Shown: piece after piece, positions 1 to 4,383 of the stretch
How the letters are laid out: each line of letters opens with the position of its first letter
How positions within the stretch are numbered: the first letter of the stretch is position 1
Assembly: GCA_963808455.1 (NCBI GenBank)
Contig: CAWEHT010000470.1
Location: 1-5,386 of the forward strand
DNA from: CAWEHT01 sp963808455
Lineage (GTDB): Bacteria; Chloroflexota; Anaerolineae; CG2-30-64-16
Length of the DNA: 5,386 nt
Reading direction: 5' to 3'
Translations under genes and position numbers: made by a program
The notes under the pieces: model-generated
Seen by the model: only the letters and a program-made list of their open reading frames with translations
Databases searched by the model: none
What the model was told of the DNA's origin: nothing

Positions 1-234
1 CATGGCGTTTCTGGCAGGCCTTCTTGATGCCGGACAAAGTTTTTCGCGCGTGAATTCCTCGTGCCGCCCATCGCGCTTGAGCACCATCAAACCTTCGCGT
101 TCGACTTCCTCGTAGGTGGTGAAGCGATGATTGCACTTGGAGCATTCACGGCGGCGACGAATCGTGGCCCCCTCGCGCGAGGCGCGCGAGTCAATGACCT
201 TGTCTTCCTGACAGCCGCACTTGGGACAACGCAT
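1..234 (-). CDS. nrdR: Transcriptional repressor NrdR, 5' part, with an internal frameshift, running off the left edge
   Basis: NrdR is a zinc-finger/ATP-cone repressor of ribonucleotide reductase genes. Seen here: a Cys4 zinc ribbon (CPKC at residues 3-6, CSKC at 31-34) with the basic RRRRE stretch (26-30) before the second pair, FTTYEE (38-43), then the start of the ATP-cone (about 49 onward) with VLKRDGR and FTREKL. The N-terminus matches family members from the first residue, so the ATG at 234 is the start; the bases before it hold no clear Shine-Dalgarno. After residue 66 the reading frame stops matching. The expected continuation (SGIKKACQKR) is found one frame over from base 34 down to the edge, so one base is missing around 34-39, probably a T in the coding-strand CTTTG. 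The frame stays open to the edge, so a gene caller would report an intact partial gene with a wrong C-terminus. Identity is firm; whether the frameshift is real or a sequencing error cannot be told. Confidence 0.9.
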   Translation of the reverse strand, partial: MRCPKCGCQEDKVIDSRASREGATIRRRRECSKCNHRFTTYEEVEREGLMVLKRDGRHEEFTREKLCPASRRPARNAM

Positions 235-253
235 AAATCCACTGCTAATGGTG

Positions 254-270
254 GTAACACGTTTGTAACA
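254..270. repeat. Direct repeat overlapping the nrdR -10/start region, possible operator
   Basis: GTAACA occurs at 254-259 and again at 265-270, an 11-base period, or one helical turn. The pair covers the candidate nrdR -10 box and start site, where a repressor would act. It does not resemble the NrdR-box consensus as I know it, so no regulator is proposed. Confidence 0.3.
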
Positions 271-291
271 TACCAAGTTTTGTGGTGTCAA
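262..291 (-). promoter_or_regulatory. Candidate sigma70-type promoter for nrdR
   Basis: On the minus strand there is a perfect TTGACA (286-291), an 18-base spacer, and TACAAA (262-267, 4 of 6 to the -10 consensus). Transcription would start near 255, giving a leader of about 20 bases before the nrdR ATG at 234. The box quality and location are seen directly; use as a promoter is inferred. Confidence 0.45.
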
Positions 292-297
292 GGGGAA

Positions 298-327
298 GTT
301 GTTGAACAAATGCTATTTGTTAATAAC
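298..327. promoter_or_regulatory. Inverted repeat in the nrdR-efp intergenic region, possible operator
   Basis: Perfect 7-base arms AACAAAT (305-311) and ATTTGTT (315-321) are separated by GCT. Symmetry continues imperfectly outward to GTT at 298-300 and AAC at 325-327, making a palindrome of about 30 bases. It lies just upstream of the candidate nrdR -35 box and about 30 bases before the candidate efp -35 box, so it could serve either gene. It has the form of a dimeric-protein binding site. No T-run follows the stem on either strand, which argues against a terminator. Confidence 0.4.
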
Positions 328-358
328 TTCTTTTGCTCATTCCCCCCAAAAACCACGC

Positions 359-386
359 TTGCGTTCACCCGGTTATAAGCTATTTT
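359..386 (+). promoter_or_regulatory. Weak candidate promoter for efp
   Basis: TTGCGT (359-364), a 16-base spacer and TATTTT (381-386) give two boxes, each matching 4 of 6 consensus bases. The start would be near 393, leaving a leader of about 40 bases. That leader contains a short hairpin (TCCCG 394-398, loop TTAT, CGGGA 403-407). The match is modest in AT-rich DNA, so it is only a candidate. Confidence 0.3.
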
Positions 387-433
387 TTGCGGCTCCCGTT
401 ATCGGGAAGGACACAACTTTAATCAATTAATTT

Positions 434-697
434 ATGGCAACAGCAAACGATTTGCGCCGTGGCATGGCGATTAATTACAACGGCGACATTGCCGTGGTGC
501 TGGACATGCAGCATCGCACTCCCGGCAACCTGCGCGCCTTTGTGCAGGCCACCCTCCGCAGCATCCGCACCGGCAAATCCTCCGACGTGCGCTTCAGCGA
601 ACTGCGTAACGATGAAGAAGCGCGCGGCGGCGAAGCGCGATCACCGTCAGATCGCCGCCGGCCAGGCTCCTCCACTGGGAATCCGTGTACACGGTGA
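434..697 (+). CDS. efp: Translation elongation factor P, truncated; only the N-terminal domain is present
   Basis: EF-P relieves ribosome stalling at polyproline stretches. Residues 1-55 form the N-terminal KOW-like domain: DLRRGMAI, the YNGDIAVVLDMQHR strands, the PGNLRAF loop that reaches the peptidyl-transferase centre, and RTGKSSDVRFS. The family continues for about 130 more residues (two OB domains), but here homology stops after S55 (base 598). Residues 56-87 are unrelated filler ending in a chance stop at 695-697, so no functional EF-P is encoded. In the tip loop, the residue aligned with E. coli Lys34 is Asn32, followed by Leu33 and Arg34. The start fits the family N-terminus. No Shine-Dalgarno lies within 20 bases upstream; the nearest purine run (AAGGA, 407-411) is too far away. 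The resemblance is to Verrucomicrobiota EF-P, judged from memory. Confidence 0.85.
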   Translation: MATANDLRRGMAINYNGDIAVVLDMQHRTPGNLRAFVQATLRSIRTGKSSDVRFSELRNDEEARGGEARSPSDRRRPGSSTGNPCTR

Positions 698-1859
698 ATC
701 CGACGGAGTTGGGAGGAAGACCCGAGACGAGGAGCTGCGTGGGAGCGTTGCCTCCCTTATGCGTGTAGTCGAACTCCATGGGGGCGCCCGCGATCCACTG
801 CCAGTTGCCTATGCCTGTGCGCGGCGCCTCGGTCGGCACGGCCGTGGCCGTGAGCGCGAGCGTAGCCGACAGCGCTCCGCCACCCGTCTCGGAGGTTGCC
901 ACCCCGGCAGAAGCAGCCGGTGGCGTCGCTGCGCTGATCGCGGCGGTGGCCTCAGGAGTCAGGCCTAACGGCGTGGTCTGGGTGATCGCCGCCGTCGTGA
1001 TCGGCGTGGACGCGGCCGGCAGCATCGTTGTGCTGATGGTTGTGGTCGTGACGGGCGTTGACGCGGCGGCTGGCGTCGTCGTGCTGATTGCGCTGGCCGC
1101 GACAGGCGTTGCAGCGGCCGGCAGCGTCGTGGTGCTGGTGATGCTGGCCGTAACAGGCGTGGACACAGGCGTCGTGGTCGCGCTGACGGTTGTGGTCGCC
1201 TCAGGCATGGAAGTGGCAACTGGCGCCGTGGCGCTCACAACCTTGGTCGCCGAGACAGGCGTTGCCCTGGCAATTGCCACCGTCGCCGTGATCGGGCGGG
1301 TCTCCATCGTGGCTGCAGGGGTTGACTCTGTTGCCGGCCCGCCGGCGGCGCTAACCGCCGGCTCGGAGGGCAACGGAGAAATCAGGGTCAGCGCGCTGCC
1401 TCCAGACGCTGCGGTCGTGCTGATCCAGAACCTGGTGGGGCCGGATTGCACACCGACCTGAAAGACGATCACATGGTATAGCCCATAATCTTGAGAGCTA
1501 CCTTGATAGAACAGTTCGGCCGGCAATTCGTAGGAATTGAACGTGCCCTGGCCAACCGGTTCCTGCGAAAGGTTGCCGCTGGTCACGCTCTTCCATTGCG
1601 CATCGGTAAAGACTTGGAAGCCCACAGAGTTGGGCGGGTCGCCCGACACGAGGATCTGCACAGGCGCATCTCCCCCGTGGTGCACGAAGTCGTACTCTAC
1701 CCAGCTGCCATCAATGGGTTGCCAGTTGTCTATCCCGGTGGCGCCGGCCGGCTGCGCCGCCTGGCCGATGCTGCCCGCGTAGACAGGACAAAATGCCAAT
1801 GCGGCGACCACACTGATCGCCAGCGCAAGTCCGATGTTACGTATGGATCCTACACGCAT
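594..1859 (-). CDS. Secreted two-module protein with an Ala/Thr/Pro-rich repeat linker, 3' end lost
   Basis: I cannot name this family. The start at 1859 is chosen over an ATG 24 codons upstream because GGAGGAGG lies 5 bases before it and a signal peptide begins there (residues 1-28, hydrophobic core 9-23, likely cleavage after VYA). Residues 43-150 form a beta-rich module with WVEYDF, GGDAPVQILVSG, NSVGFQVFTDAQW and PVGQGTF. A linker of about 190 residues rich in Ala, Thr, Pro and Ser follows, then a second copy of the module from residue 349 (FDYTHKGGNAPTQLLVSG, NSVGFTVYTDSQW). The second copy stops matching after GGDL (residue 404, base 648); 17 unrelated residues then lead to a stop. The repeat of module one shows what is missing, about 50 residues. 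The form suggests an extracellular or surface protein with a flexible, possibly glycosylated linker. I recall similar modules from Chloroflexota secreted proteins. No catalytic residues are recognisable. Confidence 0.75.
   Translation of the reverse strand: MRVGSIRNIGLALAISVVAALAFCPVYAGSIGQAAQPAGATGIDNWQPIDGSWVEYDFVHHGGDAPVQILVSGDPPNSVGFQVFTDAQWKSVTSGNLSQEPVGQGTFNSYELPAELFYQGSSQDYGLYHVIVFQVGVQSGPTRFWISTTAASGGSALTLISPLPSEPAVSAAGGPATESTPAATMETRPITATVAIARATPVSATKVVSATAPVATSMPEATTTVSATTTPVSTPVTASITSTTTLPAAATPVAASAISTTTPAAASTPVTTTTISTTMLPAASTPITTAAITQTTPLGLTPEATAAISAATPPAASAGVATSETGGGALSATLALTATAVPTEAPRTGIGNWQWIAGAPMEFDYTHKGGNAPTQLLVSGLPPNSVGFTVYTDSQWRSLAGGDLTVIALRRRALLHRYAVR
598..650. other. Breakpoint between two unrelated sequence segments
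   Basis: EF-P homology on the plus strand ends at base 598. Homology of the minus-strand secreted protein, judged against its own first module, ends at base 648. The roughly 50 bases between fit neither gene. Both genes lose their 3' portion here, facing each other tail to tail. An assembly chimera or an illegitimate recombination would produce exactly this; ordinary gene decay would not be expected to cut both at one point. The flanks also differ in ribosome-binding-site use and apparent taxonomic affinity. Confidence 0.7.
625..660. repeat. GC-rich inverted repeat at the breakpoint
   Basis: CGGCGGCGA (625-633) is the perfect reverse complement of TCGCCGCCG (652-660), with an 18-base spacer. 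Nested within is a second alternative pair, GCGATC (637-642) and GATCGC (650-655). The structure spans the right side of the breakpoint. There is no T-run, so it is not a typical intrinsic terminator. Confidence 0.6.
898..1293 (-). repeat. Tandem 45-51-base repeat encoding the Ala/Thr/Pro linker
   Basis: About eight degenerate units follow one another: 898-948, 949-996, 997-1047, 1048-1098, 1099-1149, 1150-1197, 1198-1248 and 1249-1293. Most are 51 bases (17 codons) and all are multiples of three, so the frame is kept. The units at 997-1149 are the most alike. In protein they read roughly as I-S/T-x-T-T-x-P-A-A-x-T-P-V-T-x repeats (about residues 190-321). Copy number probably varies between strains. 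Confidence 0.75.
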
Positions 1860-1940
1860 CTTGGCCTCCTCCAAGGCAGTGGCTGACCGTGAGTGCCAAC
1901 GGGCGTTGGCCTCACGCGGCCTGCTGTCCATCGCCCCCCT

Positions 1941-1946
1941 ATTATA
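1941..1946 (-). promoter_or_regulatory. Perfect -10 box for the secreted protein gene
   Basis: TATAAT on the minus strand at 1941-1946 would start transcription near 1934, about 75 bases before the ATG at 1859. No good -35 box is present: TTGCGC lies 19 bases upstream of the -10, which is long, so an activator may be needed. A perfect TATAAT in GC-rich surroundings and in the right place is the main support. Confidence 0.5.
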
Positions 1947-1971
1947 CCCTATTTCGTTGCGTTTGGCGCAA

Positions 1972-2002
1972 AGTAAAGCCGACGGGAGGCCTTGCGATCG
2001 GC
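1972..2002 (-). terminator. Weak terminator candidate after sixA
   Basis: On the minus strand, GCCGA (1998-2002) pairs with TCGGC (1978-1982), followed by TTTACTT. The stem is only 5 bases and the loop is 15, so this is a marginal candidate. It is listed because it is the only hairpin-plus-T structure I see between sixA and the next promoter. Confidence 0.25.
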
Positions 2003-2064
2003 CCCGCGTTCAAGCTGGTGGATACGAGTGCGGGAGCAATGGCGGCGACTTGAGGGATGGGCGG

Positions 2065-2559
2065 CTAGCTCGGCCGCGGCGGATCACTGCAGATCATGGG
2101 CGACAACAGGCCCACCAAGCGGCCCTTCAGGACTTTGGGATCGACCACTTCGACCTGGGCTACCCCGGCTCGCTTGAGCGCGATCCGGCTGCGCCCGACA
2201 AGCTTGGAGATGGTCGAGGTCAGATCGGGTTCCTGGCCAACCAGGACCAGCACGGACCGTTTGCTATTCTCACGGAGGATCTTCAGCAGCTGCTCGGGAC
2301 CGAACCCCGGGGCCAGGCGTTTGTCCACGACGAGCCGGTCGGCGATGCCAAGGCATTCGGCCAGAATGCCGGCGGTCTGCCTGGCGCGGACCAGCGGGCT
2401 GGTCAAAATGACGTCCGGCGATGGGCCTCGTCCCAGGATCGCAGCGGCCACCTCCGCCACGAGCTGCCGGCCGTCGGCTGTCAATGGGCGCTCGACATCA
2501 TCCCCATCCCATTCGGCGCGCGGCTCGGCCGGGCCATGCCGGACAAAGCAGACTTGCAT
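2065..2559 (-). CDS. sixA: SixA-type histidine phosphatase, second catalytic histidine replaced by glutamine
   Basis: SixA enzymes are small cytoplasmic phosphatases of the histidine phosphatase (RHG) superfamily that remove phosphate from phosphohistidine, for example on phosphorelay or phosphotransferase proteins. The 164 residues match the family size (E. coli 161). Seen: the catalytic RHG at 7-9 (nucleophile His8), RPLTADG (24-30), and SPLVRARQTA (54-63) with conserved Arg58. The motif that normally supplies the second active-site histidine (GHEP in many relatives, SH in E. coli) reads GQEPDL at 108-113, so Gln109 replaces His (codon CAG at 2233-2235). Activity may be reduced or altered. 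The start at 2559 is preferred over one 18 codons upstream because GAGGAG precedes it by 6 bases and the family begins at this Met. It stands alone between glnA and the secreted protein gene, with its own promoter candidate. It could also be named a generic histidine phosphatase. Confidence 0.85.
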   Translation of the reverse strand: MQVCFVRHGPAEPRAEWDGDDVERPLTADGRQLVAEVAAAILGRGPSPDVILTSPLVRARQTAGILAECLGIADRLVVDKRLAPGFGPEQLLKILRENSKRSVLVLVGQEPDLTSTISKLVGRSRIALKRAGVAQVEVVDPKVLKGRLVGLLSPMICSDPPRPS

Positions 2560-2583
2560 ATTATGCTCCTCGCTACCAGTGCC

Positions 2584-2613
2584 ATTGTCCCACACCTCGT
2601 TCGGTACTTGCAA
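2584..2613 (-). promoter_or_regulatory. Candidate promoter for sixA
   Basis: TTGCAA (2608-2613), an 18-base spacer and GACAAT (2584-2589) on the minus strand each match 4 of 6 consensus bases. The start would be near 2577, leaving a leader of about 18 bases that contains the GAGGAG ribosome binding site. The hairpin behind glnA makes a separate sixA promoter plausible. Confidence 0.35.
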
Positions 2614-2662
2614 ATCCCCGGCCGACCAGGTGCTTGCTAGGTTTCCATAGCCGATCCTGGTG

Positions 2663-2677
2663 CGCCTCCCGGAGGCG
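2663..2677. repeat. Short GC-rich palindrome in the glnA-sixA gap
   Basis: CGCCTCC (2663-2669) and GGAGGCG (2671-2677) are perfect inverted arms around a single base. There is no T-run on either side. It may strengthen the glnA 3' structure or be a protein site; nothing further supports a role. Confidence 0.3.
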
Positions 2678-2714
2678 GCCGGCCAGTGAGGGGCGCGGCG
2701 GGTCGGTCCATCTA

Positions 2715-2751
2715 CGCATACAGGCGCCCCAAGACGGGGCGCCTGTATGCG
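2715..2751 (-). terminator. Strong hairpin behind glnA, terminator or 3' stabiliser
   Basis: A perfect 16-base stem (2715-2730 with 2736-2751) encloses the loop AAGAC. It begins 24 bases after the glnA stop codon. The stem is very GC-rich at the loop end (GGCGCCCC/GGGGCGCC). No T-run follows on either strand, so it departs from the classical intrinsic terminator. It may end transcription without a U-tract, or protect the glnA mRNA from 3' exonucleases. Confidence 0.6.
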
Positions 2752-2774
2752 GGCCGAGGCTCTCCTGCGGCCGT

Positions 2775-4190
2775 TTAGGCGTCGTAGTAGAGCGTGAACT
2801 CGTAGGGATGGGGGCGCATGCGGATGGCGTCCACTTCGTTCTCGCGCTTGTAAGCAATGTACGTGTCCAGGAGATCCTCGGTGAACACGTCGCCCTTCAG
2901 CAAGAAGTCGTGATCGGCTGCCAGGGCATCGAGCACCTGGTCGAGCGAGCCTGGCACCTGGCTGACCATCTTGGCCTCCTCGGGCGGCAGGCTGTAGAGG
3001 TCTTTGTCCAGCGGCTCACCCGGGTCGATGCAGTTCTGAACGCCGTCGAGCCCTGCCATCAGGAGTGCCGCGAAGCACAGATACGGGTTGCACGATGGAT
3101 CGGGCGCCCGGAACTCGAGCCGTTTCGCTTTCGGGCTCCTGGAGTAGACGGGGATGCGGCAGATGGCCGAGCGGTTGCGTTGCGAATAGGCCAGGTTGAC
3201 CGGGGCCTCGAAGCCGGGGACGAGCCGGCGGTACGAATTGGTGGTCGGAGCGGCCAGCGCCAGCAACGCAGAGGCATGCTTGAGCAAGCCGCCGATGTAC
3301 CATTTCGCCATCTGCGAAATCTGGGCGTAGCCGCCCTCGTCGAAGAACAGGTTCTTGTCATCGCGCCACAGGCTCTGGTGCACGTGCATCCCGCTCCCGT
3401 TGTCGCCGAACAACGGCTTAGGCATGAAGGTCGCGGTCAGCCCGTTCTGGCGCGCCACATTCTTCACCAGATACTTGTAGACCAGGACGTTGTCGGCCAT
3501 GCGCGTGAGCGTGTCGAAGTGCATGTCAATTTCTGACTGCCCGGCGGTGGCTACCTCGTGATGATGGACCTCGATCGGCACGCCACAGCCTTCGAGGGCG
3601 AGGACCATCTTGCTGCGGACGTCCTGCAAGGTGTCGGCGGGCGGCACTGGGAAGTAGCCGCGCTTGGGCGCGATCTGGCGGCCCAGGTTCGGCTTCAGGT
3701 CTGTGCCGCTGTTCCACCAACCTTCCTGGCTATCGATGTAATAAAAGCTCGAATTGGTCTCCCCGCCGTAGCGCACATCGTTGAAGATGAAGAACTCCGC
3801 CTCAGGCCCCCAAAAGCTGGTGGTGGCAACGCCGGTTTGCTTGAGGTAGGCCTCGGCCCGCCGCGCCACGTAGCGTGGGTCGCGGGTATAGGGCTCTCGC
3901 GTGACGGGATCATACACGTCGCAGATCAGGACCAGGGTCGGGACCTCAAGGATCGGATCGACAAACGCCGTGTTTGCGTCCGGTAGCAGGAGCATGTCCG
4001 ACTCGTGGATCTCTTTGAACCCTCGGATGGACGATCCGTCGAAGCCGATCCCCTCTTCGAACAATTCCTCGGTTAGCTCCCGGCTCGGCACGCTGAAGTG
4101 CTGCCAGATACCAGGGAGATCGGTGAACCGGAAATCCACCATCTTGACCTTCGATGCCAACTCGACAACTTGCGCCGGACTCTTCGGCAT
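2775..4190 (-). CDS. glnA: Type I glutamine synthetase, adenylylatable form
   Basis: This enzyme makes glutamine from glutamate, ammonia and ATP in the cytoplasm as a dodecamer, and is the main entry of ammonia into metabolism. The 471 residues match the class I length (E. coli 469). Seen in order: N-terminal beta-grasp domain with DGSS (51-54); metal ligands in GPEAEFF (Glu130, Glu132); HHEVATAGQSEI (210-221, Glu212, Glu220); GSGMHVHQS (266-273, His269, His271); SYRRLVPGFEAP (319-330, flap Glu328); NRSAICRIP (339-347); and LEFRAPDPSCNPY (358-370). DLYSLPPEE (397-405) is the adenylylation loop; Tyr399 matches E. coli Tyr397, so the enzyme should be switched off by GlnE, encoded upstream. The start at 4190 is supported by AAAGGAG 8 bases before it and by the family N-terminus. 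No key residue is missing. The gene has its own promoter and a structured leader, and a strong hairpin follows it. Confidence 0.97.
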   Translation of the reverse strand: MPKSPAQVVELASKVKMVDFRFTDLPGIWQHFSVPSRELTEELFEEGIGFDGSSIRGFKEIHESDMLLLPDANTAFVDPILEVPTLVLICDVYDPVTREPYTRDPRYVARRAEAYLKQTGVATTSFWGPEAEFFIFNDVRYGGETNSSFYYIDSQEGWWNSGTDLKPNLGRQIAPKRGYFPVPPADTLQDVRSKMVLALEGCGVPIEVHHHEVATAGQSEIDMHFDTLTRMADNVLVYKYLVKNVARQNGLTATFMPKPLFGDNGSGMHVHQSLWRDDKNLFFDEGGYAQISQMAKWYIGGLLKHASALLALAAPTTNSYRRLVPGFEAPVNLAYSQRNRSAICRIPVYSRSPKAKRLEFRAPDPSCNPYLCFAALLMAGLDGVQNCIDPGEPLDKDLYSLPPEEAKMVSQVPGSLDQVLDALAADHDFLLKGDVFTEDLLDTYIAYKRENEVDAIRMRPHPYEFTLYYDA

Positions 4191-4272
4191 GTTAATCGCT
4201 CCTTTTCTCTGCCGTTCCCGCTGCGCGAGCGCCTATGGCGCGCCACGCAGCCTTCAGCAGGCTTCTGCCCGC

Positions 4273-4300
4273 AAAAAAGAACACCGTGCGTGCACGGCGT
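4273..4300 (-). terminator. Intrinsic-terminator-like hairpin in the glnA leader, possible attenuator
   Basis: On the minus strand CCGTG (4293-4297) pairs with CACGG (4284-4288) around a four-base loop, with two more outer pairs (4281/4300, 4282/4299) beyond one mismatch. TCTTTTTT follows directly (4273-4280). It lies upstream of glnA and about 15 bases downstream of the predicted glnA transcription start. It may end glnE read-through, or act as an attenuator for glnA. CACGCA from the hairpin (4287-4292) can also pair with TGCGTG further down the leader (4244-4249), which would break the stem. Confidence 0.5.
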
Positions 4301-4320
4301 CGTGAGAAAACCAAGGCCAT

Positions 4321-4350
4321 ACTATACACGGTGGGTTGCATCCGTGTCTA
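4321..4350 (-). promoter_or_regulatory. Sigma70-type promoter for glnA
   Basis: TAGACA (4345-4350) and TATAGT (4321-4326) each match 5 of 6 consensus bases with an 18-base spacer. The start would lie near 4314, giving a leader of about 124 bases before glnA. This is the best two-box promoter in the window. I saw no sigma54-type GG-N10-GC element, which many enterobacterial glnA genes use. Confidence 0.55.
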
Positions 4351-4351
4351 C

Positions 4352-4365
4352 TACCCGTTCGGGTA
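4352..4365. promoter_or_regulatory. 14-base palindrome abutting the glnA -35 box, possible operator
   Basis: TACCCG (4352-4357) and CGGGTA (4360-4365) are perfect arms around TT. It sits one base upstream of the -35 box and 18 bases beyond the glnE stop codon. Its position suits a regulator of glnA. It could instead be a small 3' hairpin of the glnE transcript, but no T-run follows. Confidence 0.4.
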
Positions 4366-4383
4366 CATTTGCGGTCAACGGTG

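Noticed and set aside
61..378. Plus-strand open frame of 105 codons opposite nrdR
   Set aside because: Antisense of nrdR that continues through the intergenic promoter region; no recognisable domain.
598..697. A divergent C-terminus of EF-P
   Set aside because: The sequence after S55 overlaps, on the opposite strand, recognisable coding sequence for the secreted protein from 648 onward, and EF-P domains II and III are wholly absent.
997..1293. CRISPR-like array
   Set aside because: The units are contiguous degenerate tandem repeats with no distinct spacers, all multiples of three, inside a coding frame.
778..1461. Plus-strand open frame of 227 codons, Val/Ala-rich
   Set aside because: It lies opposite the secreted protein and its composition is the antisense of the Ala/Thr/Pro repeats. 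It has no family resemblance, and the minus frame has a signal peptide, ribosome binding site and promoter.
1834..2640. Plus-strand open frame of 268 codons opposite sixA
   Set aside because: The minus strand encodes a clear SixA with a good ribosome binding site; the plus frame resembles nothing and runs through promoter sequence.
2421..3536. Plus-strand open frame of 371 codons opposite glnA and the glnA-sixA gap
   Set aside because: Shadow frame of GC-rich coding DNA; the opposite strand is an unmistakable glutamine synthetase.
4250..4292. Leader peptide in the glnA leader starting at a GTG
   Set aside because: About 13 codons without a Shine-Dalgarno and without a run of Gln or other regulatory codons.
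4350..4378. Second promoter for glnA from TTGACC (4373-4378)
   Set aside because: The -35 is good, but at 17 bases the -10 position reads GGTAGT, a poor match, and it overlaps the palindrome. The 4321-4350 promoter is better.
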